Assembly: GCA_017501355.1 (NCBI GenBank)
Contig: JAFVXA010000058.1
Location: forward strand, 1-64,000
DNA from: Oscillospiraceae bacterium
GTDB taxonomy: Bacteria; Bacillota; Clostridia; Oscillospirales; Oscillospiraceae
DNA: 64,000 nucleotides
Direction: 5' to 3'
Shown piece after piece: positions 43,935 through 52,186 of the stretch. The position numbers were made by a program, and so were the translations under genes. The notes under the pieces are model-generated. The model was not told the DNA's origin and ran no database searches. It saw only the letters and a program-made list of their open reading frames with translations. How positions within the stretch are numbered: the first letter of the stretch is position 1; each line of letters opens with the position of its first letter.

Positions 43935-44603
43935 ATGGAACTGAGTCAGATTCTGGCAAAATGTGACCACACTCTGCTGGCACAGACTGCCACCTGGGAA
44001 GAGATCAAGGCGATCTGCGACGATGGCATGAAGTATCAGACGGCATCTGTTTGTATTCCTGCATCCTTTGTCAAGCAGGCAAAGGACTATGTGGGTGACA
44101 AGCTTGCCATCTGCACCGTCATCGGCTTCCCCAACGGCTATGCCACCACCGCTGCCAAGTGCTTCATGGCAAGCGATGCGGTGGATAACGGCGCGGACGA
44201 GGTGGACATGGTCATCAACATCGGCTGGGCAAAGGAAGGCAAGTGGGAGGAGATCACCCGCGAGATCGCTGCCATCAAGGCTGCCTGCAAGGGTAAGCTG
44301 CTGAAGGTCATCATTGAGACCTGCCTGCTCACTGACGAGGAGAAGATCGCCCTTTGCAAGTGCGTGTCCGAGTCCGGCGCGGATTATATCAAGACCTCCA
44401 CCGGCTTCTCCAAGGCTGGCGCGACCTTTGCAGACGTGGAGCTGTTCGCAAAGCACGTCTCGCCTCATGTGAAGATCAAGGCGGCAGGCGGCATTTCCAG
44501 CATCGAGGATGCGGAGAAATTCATTGCCCTCGGCGCAGAACGTCTCGGCACCAGCCGCATCGTGAAGATTGCCAAGGGTCTTGAAAACGACGGCACTTAT
44601 TAA
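43935..44603 (+). CDS. deoC: Deoxyribose-phosphate aldolase
   Basis: A 222-aa class I aldolase that splits 2-deoxyribose-5-phosphate into acetaldehyde and glyceraldehyde-3-phosphate. Seen: [51 protein letters not shown] and [10 protein letters not shown], where K of KTSTGF is the Schiff-base lysine, then IKAAGGI. ATG 43935 follows GGGAGGAACC; the frame extends to 43908 without a better site. First gene of the nucleoside salvage cluster, 21 bp before deoD. Confidence 0.97.
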   Translation: MELSQILAKCDHTLLAQTATWEEIKAICDDGMKYQTASVCIPASFVKQAKDYVGDKLAICTVIGFPNGYATTAAKCFMASDAVDNGADEVDMVINIGWAKEGKWEEITREIAAIKAACKGKLLKVIIETCLLTDEEKIALCKCVSESGADYIKTSTGFSKAGATFADVELFAKHVSPHVKIKAAGGISSIEDAEKFIALGAERLGTSRIVKIAKGLENDGTY

Positions 44604-44624
44604 TTCGGAAAAGGAGATACGACC

Positions 44625-45377
44625 ATGGCTGAATTTGCAGTAACTCCCCATATCAACGTCGCCGATGAGATCGGCTTTGGCAAGACTGTGCTGATGCCCG
44701 GTGATCCCCTGCGTTCCAAGTTTATCGCAGAGAATTTTCTGGAGAATCCTGTGCTGGTGAACAATGTTCGCGGTGTCAATGGCTATACCGGCTATTACAA
44801 GGGTGTGAAGGTATCCGTGATGGCATCGGGCATGGGTATGCCTGCCATCGGCATCTACTCCCATGAGTTGTTTAACTTCTTCGGCGTGGAGAATATTATC
44901 CGCGTGGGCAGCGCAGGCTCCATTCAGGACGATATCAATCTCTATGACCTCGTCATCGCACAGGGCGCCTGCACGGATTCCAACTGGGCAAAGCAGTTCC
45001 ATCTGCCCGGCAGCTTTGCGCCCATCGCATCCTGGGAGCTGCTGACGGAAGCCGTGAAGGCAGCGCAGGCGCACGGCGCGACCTATCATGTGGGCAATGT
45101 CAACTCCTCCGATGTGTTCTACGGCGACCACAAGGATGTACCCGAAGGACTTGATAGTGTATATGGTCTGAAGAAGATGGGCGTGATGGCGCTGGAAATG
45201 GAAGCTGCTGCGCTGTACATGAACGCCGCACGCTACGGCAAGCGCGGTCTTTGCATCTGCACCATTTCCGACCATGTGCTCAAGGGCGTGGAGACCACCG
45301 CGGAGGAGCGCCAGAACTCTTTCACCACCATGATGAAAGTGGCGCTGGATGTGGCGGTCGCCATGGAAAACAAGTAA
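44625..45377 (+). CDS. deoD: Purine-nucleoside phosphorylase, DeoD type
   Basis: A 250-aa hexameric-type phosphorylase that releases purine bases from (deoxy)nucleosides. Motifs: VLMPGDPLRSKFIAENFLE, MGMPAIGIYSHELF, RVGSAGSI, LEMEAAALY and CTISDHVL. AAAGGAGA precedes ATG 44625. Slightly longer than the usual 235 residues, with the extra near residues 150-175. It supplies (deoxy)ribose-1-phosphate; with a phosphopentomutase encoded elsewhere this feeds DeoC. Confidence 0.96.
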   Translation: MAEFAVTPHINVADEIGFGKTVLMPGDPLRSKFIAENFLENPVLVNNVRGVNGYTGYYKGVKVSVMASGMGMPAIGIYSHELFNFFGVENIIRVGSAGSIQDDINLYDLVIAQGACTDSNWAKQFHLPGSFAPIASWELLTEAVKAAQAHGATYHVGNVNSSDVFYGDHKDVPEGLDSVYGLKKMGVMALEMEAAALYMNAARYGKRGLCICTISDHVLKGVETTAEERQNSFTTMMKVALDVAVAMENK

Positions 45378-45383
45378 ATACAT

Positions 45384-45417
45384 AACGGGGAGGGGAGAAC
45401 CCCCTTCCCGTTTTTAC
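45384..45417 (+). terminator. Terminator between deoD and cdd
   Basis: A 12-bp stem with one mismatch (45384-45395 with 45401-45412), then TTTTT. Probably partial, lowering cdd expression relative to deoCD. Confidence 0.7.
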
Positions 45418-45457
45418 CTGCTTTGCGGTGCAAAGCGATTTGGAAAGGAGCAAGCAA

Positions 45458-45865
45458 ATGACGGCTGAAAAACTGGTTGAACTGGCAAAGGAAGCCATGA
45501 CCCACGCTTATGTGCCCTATTCCGGCTACAAGGTGGGGGCGGCGCTGCTCTGTGCCGACGGCACGGTGTATCAGGGCTGCAACATTGAAAATGCTGCATA
45601 CGGTCCCACCAACTGCGCCGAGCGCACCGCCTTTTTCAAGGCGGTGTACGATGGGCAGAGAGAGTTTACGTCCATCGCTGTCTGCGGCGGCAAGGACGGC
45701 GTGATCACGGGGGCGTTCCCGCCCTGCGGTGTGTGCCGACAGGTGATGCGGGAATTTTGCAGGGATGATTTTGTGATCTACATGGTGGGCGCTGAGGGCT
45801 ATGAGGCGCACACGCTGGCAGAGATCCTGCCCTTCAGCTTCTCCGCGGGAGACATGAAGGAGTAA
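45458..45865 (+). CDS. cdd: Cytidine deaminase
   Basis: A 135-aa zinc enzyme that converts (deoxy)cytidine to (deoxy)uridine. Zinc and catalytic residues stand in NCAERTAFF (C and E) and PPCGVCRQVM (two C); YVPYSGYKVGAALL and NIENAAYGPT complete the signature. The start at ATG 45458 follows AAAGGAG; the frame continues to 45428 without support. Its product uridine is the substrate of Udp encoded at 51160. Confidence 0.96.
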   Translation: MTAEKLVELAKEAMTHAYVPYSGYKVGAALLCADGTVYQGCNIENAAYGPTNCAERTAFFKAVYDGQREFTSIAVCGGKDGVITGAFPPCGVCRQVMREFCRDDFVIYMVGAEGYEAHTLAEILPFSFSAGDMKE

Positions 45866-45920
45866 ATTTGTTTTTGCCGGGAGCAAGGCGGCGAAAAAGC
45901 GGGATATCTGCAAAATGCAG

Positions 45921-46154
45921 TTGCTTTTTCGCGGCTGATATGCGATAATTTTAGCGCAGCTGTCAGAGCCGACAGCACAAAATGTCACAATATCGGTGGA
46001 AATAAGTCGAAAATAGCGCGCGCTATTTTCATTGCCCTTGTAAAGGGCAATGATGACTTTGACTGCCGATGACCTTTTGTGCGGATTGTACTGACGGTTA
46101 CAAAAAGGATGCCTGAGAAGGCACTCAAAAGAAAAATATATGGAGGAATACACA
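45921..46154 (+). promoter_or_regulatory. Promoter and ~200-nt leader of the nucleoside importer
   Basis: TTGCTT (45921-45926), a 17-bp spacer and GATAAT (45944-45949). The leader has two hairpins: GCTGTC/GACAGC near 45959-45976, and a 10-bp perfect one at 46030-46052. There is no T-tract, so no clear attenuator, and no match to the purine riboswitch core. The length suggests post-transcriptional control. Confidence 0.5.
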
Positions 46155-47360
46155 ATGAAGAAGTTTCTTGCACTGATTCTTGCTCTGGTCATGTCTCTGG
46201 CTCTCGTCGCATGCGGCGGCGGTGAAGATGCTCCTGCTACCGATGACGGCGCAGGTGATGCACAGACTGCAGAGTACAAGGTCGCAATGGTCACTGACTA
46301 CGGTGATATCACCGACCAGTCTTTCAACCAGACCACTTGGGAAGCTTGCCAGGAGTTCGGTAAGACCAGCGGCATCGAGGTCAAGTACTACAAGCCCACC
46401 ACCAACGACACTGCCGGTCGTGTGGCTTCCGTGGAGCTGGCTATCGCTGAGGGCCACAATGTCATCGTGATGCCCGGTTACGCTTTCGGCGGCACTATCG
46501 CTGAGGTTTCCGGCAACTATCCCGAAGTGAAGTTCATCGCACTGGACGTTGCTAAGGGCGACCTGCTGGAAGGCGGCGTGGCACTGAAGGGCGAGAGCTA
46601 TGACTACAACCCCGACAACTGGAACCTGACCGACTATGTCTACATGGACAACGTCTACTGCGCAATCTATCAGGAAGAGCTCTCCGGCTACATGGCTGGT
46701 TACGCTGCAGTGAAGCTGGGCTACACCAAGCTGGGCTTCCTGGGCGGCATGGCTGTTCCCGCTGTTATCCGCTTCGGTTACGGCTTCGTGCAGGGTGTTG
46801 ACGCTGCAGCTGCAGAGCTCGGCATCAACGTCGACATGAAGTACGCATACGGCAACCAGTTCTTCGGCGATGCTGATATCACCGCTGTGATGGATACCTG
46901 GTATGCAGGCGGCACTGAGATCGTCTTCGCTTGCGGCGGCGGTATCTACACCTCCGCAGCTGAGGCTGCTAAGAAGGTCGGCGGCAAGCTGATCGGTGTT
47001 GACACCGACCAGTCTCCCGTCATCGACGGTGAATACGGCGAAGGCATGACCATCACTTCCGCAATGAAGGGTCTGCGTCCCACCACCATCGACACCCTGA
47101 CCGACGTTCTCGTTAACGGCAACTGGGCTAACTATGCCGGCAAGATCCAGACCCTGGGTCTCGTTTCCGCTGATCCCGAGGCTAACTACGTGCAGCTGCC
47201 CACCGCTACCACTCAGTTCGAGGATGGTAAGTTCACTCAGGCTGACTACGAGGCTATGGTTGCTGCTATGTTCGAAGGCACCATCAAGGTTTCCAACGAC
47301 ATCGCTGCTGAGCCCGCTGTCACCAACGTCAACGTTGAGTACCTGGGCAACCTCAAGTAA
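46155..47360 (+). CDS. Bmp/PnrA-family nucleoside-binding lipoprotein
   Basis: A 401-aa lipoprotein. The signal peptide ends in the lipobox LVAC with C20 as anchor, then an acidic linker and the Bmp fold: VAMVTDYGDITDQSFNQTTW (ligand-site residues), GHNVIVMPGYAFGG, KLGFLGGMAVPAV, IVFACGGGIYTSA, GVDTDQSP. It presents nucleosides to the ABC importer encoded next. GGAGGAATACACA precedes ATG 46155; the frame opens at 46140 without a better site. Codon use is strongly biased, as in highly expressed genes. Confidence 0.95.
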   Translation: MKKFLALILALVMSLALVACGGGEDAPATDDGAGDAQTAEYKVAMVTDYGDITDQSFNQTTWEACQEFGKTSGIEVKYYKPTTNDTAGRVASVELAIAEGHNVIVMPGYAFGGTIAEVSGNYPEVKFIALDVAKGDLLEGGVALKGESYDYNPDNWNLTDYVYMDNVYCAIYQEELSGYMAGYAAVKLGYTKLGFLGGMAVPAVIRFGYGFVQGVDAAAAELGINVDMKYAYGNQFFGDADITAVMDTWYAGGTEIVFACGGGIYTSAAEAAKKVGGKLIGVDTDQSPVIDGEYGEGMTITSAMKGLRPTTIDTLTDVLVNGNWANYAGKIQTLGLVSADPEANYVQLPTATTQFEDGKFTQADYEAMVAAMFEGTIKVSNDIAAEPAVTNVNVEYLGNLK

Positions 47361-47377
47361 AATTATACGCAACCTAC

Positions 47378-47413
47378 AAAGGAAGGACAGGTATTGCCTG
47401 TCCTTCCTTTTTT
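47378..47413 (+). terminator. Terminator after the Bmp lipoprotein gene
   Basis: A 14-bp perfect stem (47378-47391 with 47397-47410) and T-run. It separates the abundant binding protein from the membrane and ATPase genes. Confidence 0.88.
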
Positions 47414-47455
47414 GTACAAATTGCGGATATTTTTGCGCAGTGTAGCGGAATTTGT

Positions 47456-47484
47456 TTGCAAAGCGCACATACTGCGTGTATAAT
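47456..47484 (+). promoter_or_regulatory. Second promoter, for the ABC ATPase-permease-udp genes
   Basis: TTGCAA (47456-47461), a 17-bp spacer and TATAAT (47479-47484). Confidence 0.7.
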
Positions 47485-47520
47485 GGAAGCTGCACTTTTA
47501 GATAGAAGGAGGTCATTGGA

Positions 47521-49062
47521 TTGAATCACGTTCCTTACGCAATCGAGATGGTGAACATCACCAAGCGGTTCCCCGGTATCATTGCTAACGATAATGTTAC
47601 GCTGCAGCTTCGCCGCGGCGAGATCCATGCGCTGCTGGGCGAAAACGGTGCCGGCAAGTCTACGCTGATGAGCGTTCTCTTTGGTCTGTATCAGGCAGAG
47701 GAGGGCGAGATCAGAAAAAACGGCGAGGTTGTGAAGATCAACAACCCCAACGATGCCAACGATCTGGGTATCGGCATGGTGCACCAGCACTTCAAGCTGG
47801 TGGAATGCTTCTCTGTCCTTGACAACATCATCCTCGGTGTGGAGGATACCAAGAATGGCATGCTGCAGCGTGAGCAGGCAAGGGAAAAGGTCATGTCCCT
47901 TTCCAAGCGTTACGGTCTGAGCGTTGATCCCGATGCCCTTATCGAGGATATTTCCGTCGGTATGCAGCAGCGTACCGAGATCCTCAAGATGCTGTATCGC
48001 GACAACGAAATTCTGATCTTTGACGAGCCTACCGCGGTGCTGACCCCGCAGGAGATCGATGAGCTGCTGCAGATCATGAAGAACCTTGCCGCAGAGGGAA
48101 AGTCCATCCTCTTTATCACCCATAAGCTCAACGAGATCATGGAGGTGGCAGACCGCTGCTCCGTGCTCCGTAAGGGCAAGTATATCGGCACCGTGGATGT
48201 GGCAGGCTGCTCCAAGGCAGACCTCTCCCGCATGATGGTGGGGCGCGATGTGGAATTTGCTGTGCAGAAGGAGCCTGCCAAGCCCGCGGATGTGGTACTG
48301 CAGGTGGAGAACCTCTCTGTTGCATCCAAGCGCAGCAAGAAGAACGCTGTCAGCAACGTGAGCTTTGACGTCCGCGCGGGCGAAATCGTCTGCATTGCGG
48401 GTATCGACGGCAACGGTCAGAGCGAGCTGGTGTTCGGCATTTCCGGTCTGGAAAACGTGGTGGGCGGCAGCGTGAAGCTCTGCGGGCAGGATATCACCCG
48501 CGCACCTATCCGCAAGCGTTCCCTCATGGGCATGAGCCACATTCCCGAGGATCGACACAAGCATGGTCTGGTGCTGGATTATACGCTGGAGGACAATATG
48601 ATCCTGCAGCGTTACTTCGATCCGGAGTTTACCAATAAGTTCGGCTTCCTGCGCCGCAAGAATATCCGCGCCTTTGCGGAGCGCCTGATCGAACAGTATG
48701 ACGTGCGCAGTGGTCAGGGTCCCATTACCGTGTCCCGCGCCATGTCCGGCGGCAATCAGCAGAAGGCGATCATCGCCCGTGAGATCGAGAAGGATCCCCA
48801 GCTGCTCATCGCCGTGCAGCCCACCCGCGGTCTCGACGTGGGTGCCATTGAGTATATCCACAAGCAGATCGTTGCCCAGCGTGACGCGGGCAAGGCAGTG
48901 CTGCTGGTGTCGCTGGAGCTGGACGAGGTGATGACCGTGTCCGACCGCATCCTTGTGATGTATGAAGGCGAGATCGTGGGCGAACTCGATCCCAAGACCA
49001 CCACGGTGGAAGAACTGGGTCTTTACATGGCAGGTGCCAAGAAGGAGGGGAGTGCACAGTGA
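47521..49062 (+). CDS. Nucleoside ABC importer, double ATPase subunit
   Basis: A 513-aa protein with two ABC domains, like NupO/YufO of Bacillus and sugar-type ATPases. Domain 1: Walker [10 protein letters not shown], signature region EDISVGMQQRTEILKML, Walker B LIFDEPTAVL. Domain 2: a degenerate Walker A GIDGNGQSE, signature MSGGNQQKAIIARE, and Walker B LLIAVQPTRGLD, where the usual DE is VQ. It starts at TTG 47521 after AAGGAGGTC. The stop overlaps the next gene by 4 bp. It powers uptake of nucleosides delivered by the Bmp lipoprotein. Confidence 0.95.
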   Translation: MNHVPYAIEMVNITKRFPGIIANDNVTLQLRRGEIHALLGENGAGKSTLMSVLFGLYQAEEGEIRKNGEVVKINNPNDANDLGIGMVHQHFKLVECFSVLDNIILGVEDTKNGMLQREQAREKVMSLSKRYGLSVDPDALIEDISVGMQQRTEILKMLYRDNEILIFDEPTAVLTPQEIDELLQIMKNLAAEGKSILFITHKLNEIMEVADRCSVLRKGKYIGTVDVAGCSKADLSRMMVGRDVEFAVQKEPAKPADVVLQVENLSVASKRSKKNAVSNVSFDVRAGEIVCIAGIDGNGQSELVFGISGLENVVGGSVKLCGQDITRAPIRKRSLMGMSHIPEDRHKHGLVLDYTLEDNMILQRYFDPEFTNKFGFLRRKNIRAFAERLIEQYDVRSGQGPITVSRAMSGGNQQKAIIAREIEKDPQLLIAVQPTRGLDVGAIEYIHKQIVAQRDAGKAVLLVSLELDEVMTVSDRILVMYEGEIVGELDPKTTTVEELGLYMAGAKKEGSAQ

Positions 49063-50198
49063 AAAAAGAGAACAATTCCCTGATCCGCAAGGATGGCTTC
49101 CAGACCCTGCTGGCATCCCTTGTCTGCATTCTGGGCGGCATCTTCGTGGGCTACATCGCGCTGTTGATCATTGAACCCAGCGGCGCACTCGGCGCGATCA
49201 CCGCCGTTTTGAAGAGCTTTTTCCGTTATCCCGGCAAGCTGATGCTGAAATACTTCGGTCAGACGCTGGTGCGTACCGTGCCGCTGCTGATGTGCGCACT
49301 GAGCGTGCTGTTCGCCTATAAGGTGGGTATGTTCAACATTGGTGTGGCTGGTCAGTATGTAGCAGGCGCCTGCGGCTGTCTGTATGCGGCTCTCGCGTGG
49401 AATCTGCCCTGGCTGCCCTGCCTTTTGATCGGCATGGTCATGGGCGCACTGCTGGGTGCGGCATCGGGTCTGCTGAAGACCAAGTGCAATGTCAACATCG
49501 TTATCTCCGGCATTATGCTGAACTGGATCACTCTGTATCTGACGAATCTGATTCTCGGTACGGTGAAGAGTCCCAGCAGCCCCTATACCATGAGCCTGAT
49601 GGGTACGAACCCCAAGGCGCTGCTGCCGAGCCTCGGTCTTGAGGCGCTCTTCAACAACGAAAAGAGCGTGACTATCGCCATCCCTGTGGCGCTGATCATG
49701 GCAGTGGTGGTCTGGGTGGTGCTGAACAAGACCAAGTTTGGCTATGAGCTGAAGGCAACCGGCAATAACTACAACGCTGCAAAGTATGCGGGTATGAAGG
49801 AGAATCAGAACATCATCCTCACCATGCTGATCGCGGGTGCGCTGGCAGGTATGGGCGCAGGGTTGCTGTTCCTGACAGGTATTGAGGATTGGGAAACCAC
49901 CATTTCCTCTGTCCCCGCTATGGGCTTCAACGGCATTGCTGTGGCATTCCTCGGCGGTCTGAGCCCCCTCGGTTCCATTCTTTCTGCCTTCTTCATCCAG
50001 TATATTACCACCGGCGGCGGCAACGTGGATCTGCAGGTCTATTGCGCCCAGATCTCGAGCCTCATCTCCAGTCTTATCATCTATCTCTGCGCCTTTGTTG
50101 CGTTCTTTAAGTTCTTCATTCAGACCCGCATCCGCAAGAGCGACGAGAAAAAGGCTGCGGCGCTGAAGGCATCTGAGGAAGGAGGCGAGGACAAATGA
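49059..50198 (+). CDS. Nucleoside ABC importer permease 1
   Basis: A 379-aa membrane protein with about nine or ten helices, BPD_transp_2 family, NupP-like. Key segments: FAYKVGMFNIGVAGQYVAGA, NVNIVISGIMLNWI, ATGNNYNAAKYAGM and GFNGIAVAFLGGLSP. It starts at GTG 49059 inside the ATPase stop and overlaps the next permease by 4 bp. The first 20 residues and the C-terminal 25 are charged and cytoplasmic. Confidence 0.94.
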   Translation: MKKENNSLIRKDGFQTLLASLVCILGGIFVGYIALLIIEPSGALGAITAVLKSFFRYPGKLMLKYFGQTLVRTVPLLMCALSVLFAYKVGMFNIGVAGQYVAGACGCLYAALAWNLPWLPCLLIGMVMGALLGAASGLLKTKCNVNIVISGIMLNWITLYLTNLILGTVKSPSSPYTMSLMGTNPKALLPSLGLEALFNNEKSVTIAIPVALIMAVVVWVVLNKTKFGYELKATGNNYNAAKYAGMKENQNIILTMLIAGALAGMGAGLLFLTGIEDWETTISSVPAMGFNGIAVAFLGGLSPLGSILSAFFIQYITTGGGNVDLQVYCAQISSLISSLIIYLCAFVAFFKFFIQTRIRKSDEKKAAALKASEEGGEDK

Positions 50199-51139
50199 CA
50201 CTGCTTGTGCAATATACGCTGATCTTCGCATCCGTTCTGCTGCTGGTGGCGCTCGGCGGCTGCTTTGCCGAGCGAAGCGGCGTGATCAACATCGGTCTTG
50301 AGGGCATCATGGTGGTGGGCGCACTGGGCGGCGCCCTTGTGATGAAGTTCCTGCCCGTCACCGTGGGCGCGCCTGTGATGGTGCTGACCACCATCGTGGC
50401 AAGCGCCCTGTTCGGTCTGCTGTTCTCCCTGCTGCTGGCAGTGGCAGCCATCAACTTCAAGGCTGACCAGACCATCACCGGCACTGCCATGAATATGCTG
50501 GCAACCGCGGGTGCGACCGTGGCGGTCAAGGCAATGAACACCGCGGCATCCGGCGGCAACGACGTGTCCTCCGACATTGCCTATACTCAGGCGAAGGACC
50601 TCTTCATCGTCCGTTTCGGCAGCTTTGAATTTAACTGGTTCATGTTGGTGGCAGTGATCTGCCTTGTGGCGGCATACGTGGTGCTGTACAAGACCCGCTT
50701 CGGTCTGCGCCTGCGCGCCTGCGGCGAGCATCCTCAGGCTGCGGACTCCGTGGGCATCAATGTCTACAAGATGCGCTATGCCGGTGTGCTGATCTCGGGT
50801 CTGCTGGGCGGTCTCGGCGGCATCGTGTATATCACCGCGGGCGTGAGTGTGTGGAAGTTTGAAAACGGCGTGGCAGGCTTTGGCTTCCTTGCCCTCGCAG
50901 TTATGATCTTCGGTGCGTGGCATCCCATCAAGATCGCGCTGGCAGCGTTGCTGTTCGGCTTCTTCCGCGCCCTCGGCAATGTCTATTCCGGCTTTGATTT
51001 CATGATGGCGCTGAATATCCCGAGTGTTGTGTACAATATGCTGCCCTATATCATCTCCCTTGTGGTGCTGGCGTTCACTTCCAAGAAGTCCCGCGCTCCC
51101 AAGGCAGAGGGTATCCCCTACGACAAGGGCAGCCGCTGA
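50195..51139 (+). CDS. Nucleoside ABC importer permease 2
   Basis: A 314-aa membrane protein of the same family, NupQ-like: GCFAERSGVINIGLEGIMVV, FKADQTITGTAMNMLA, RLRACGEHPQAADSVGINVY, LLGGLGGIVYI. It overlaps permease 1 as ATGA and precedes udp by 20 bp. Together with permease 1 it forms the heterodimeric channel. Confidence 0.94.
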   Translation: MTLLVQYTLIFASVLLLVALGGCFAERSGVINIGLEGIMVVGALGGALVMKFLPVTVGAPVMVLTTIVASALFGLLFSLLLAVAAINFKADQTITGTAMNMLATAGATVAVKAMNTAASGGNDVSSDIAYTQAKDLFIVRFGSFEFNWFMLVAVICLVAAYVVLYKTRFGLRLRACGEHPQAADSVGINVYKMRYAGVLISGLLGGLGGIVYITAGVSVWKFENGVAGFGFLALAVMIFGAWHPIKIALAALLFGFFRALGNVYSGFDFMMALNIPSVVYNMLPYIISLVVLAFTSKKSRAPKAEGIPYDKGSR

Positions 51140-51159
51140 TCTGCTGACAGGAGGCTACG

Positions 51160-51933
51160 ATGCAGGCTACAGAAAAACAGTTTCATATTCGCTGTGCAGA
51201 GGGCGACGTGGGACGCTATGTGCTGCTCCCCGGCGATCCCGGTCGCTGCGAAGCCATTGCAAAGCACTTTGATGATCCCGTTCATGTGGGTATGAACCGG
51301 GAGTATAACATCTGGACAGGCACGCTGCTGGGCGAGAAGGTCTCTGTCTGCTCCACGGGTATCGGCGGTCCTTCCGCGGCTATTGCCATGGAGGAGCTGG
51401 TGAAGATCGGCGCGGACACCTTTGTGCGTGTTGGCACCTGCGGCGGCATCCATCTGGATGTGAAGCCCGGCGATGTGGTGGTTGCCACCGGTGCCATCCG
51501 CTTCGAGCATACCTCCATGGAGTATGCACCCATCGAGTATCCCGCCGTTTCCGACTTCAATGTGGCTTATGCGCTGAAAACCGCAGGTGAGGAGCTGGGC
51601 TACCACATTCATACCGGCGTTGTCCAGTGCAAGGATTCCTTCTACGGGCAGCACAGCCCGGAAGCTTCTCCTGTGTACTATGAGCTGCTGAACAAGTGGG
51701 AAAGCTGGAAGCGTCTTGGCGTGAAGGCAAGCGAGATGGAATCTGCGGCGCTGTTCGTGCTGGCAGATGCCCTACATGTCCGCTGTGGCTCCTGCTTCCA
51801 TGTGGTGTGGAATCAGGAACGGGAAAAGGCGGGGCTGTTCATGCCCATGACCGAGGACACCTCCGGTGCCATCAAGGTGGGCATTGAGGCGATCAAGAAG
51901 CTTATCGCCGCAGACAAGGCGAAGAACAAGTGA
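51160..51933 (+). CDS. udp: Uridine phosphorylase
   Basis: A 257-aa NP-I family enzyme that splits uridine to uracil and ribose-1-phosphate. Motifs: [57 protein letters not shown] and [25 protein letters not shown] precedes ATG 51160. Last gene of the importer operon, so transport and first catabolic step are cotranscribed. Cytoplasmic. Confidence 0.95.
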   Translation: MQATEKQFHIRCAEGDVGRYVLLPGDPGRCEAIAKHFDDPVHVGMNREYNIWTGTLLGEKVSVCSTGIGGPSAAIAMEELVKIGADTFVRVGTCGGIHLDVKPGDVVVATGAIRFEHTSMEYAPIEYPAVSDFNVAYALKTAGEELGYHIHTGVVQCKDSFYGQHSPEASPVYYELLNKWESWKRLGVKASEMESAALFVLADALHVRCGSCFHVVWNQEREKAGLFMPMTEDTSGAIKVGIEAIKKLIAADKAKNK

Positions 51934-51942
51934 TCAACCGAG

Positions 51943-51975
51943 AGCGGAGTCGGCATCGCCGACTCTGCTTTTTTG
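51943..51975 (+). terminator. Terminator of the importer-udp operon
   Basis: A 12-bp stem (51943-51954 with 51958-51969, one wobble) and TTTTTT. Confidence 0.88.
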
Positions 51976-52186
51976 TTGCCGCATCTTGTGGTGTGTCGAA
52001 AAGGGAAGAGCCATATGTGGTGATAGAGGAGGAATGACCATTCGGGGCGTTTTTTTGTCCATTCGGGCAAAATGGATTCTTTTTGAACGGAATGTGGTAC
52101 AATACAATGGATTATAAAACGGTTTTTGAGGCAAGGTGAATTGCAAACGGTGCACCGTTGCCGGATGAAACCGGGAGGAGGAAGAA

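Noticed and set aside
45950..46154. Purine riboswitch in the leader of the Bmp lipoprotein gene
   Set aside because: Hairpins are present but the conserved three-way-junction core and loop-loop sequences are not, and there is no terminator or anti-terminator.
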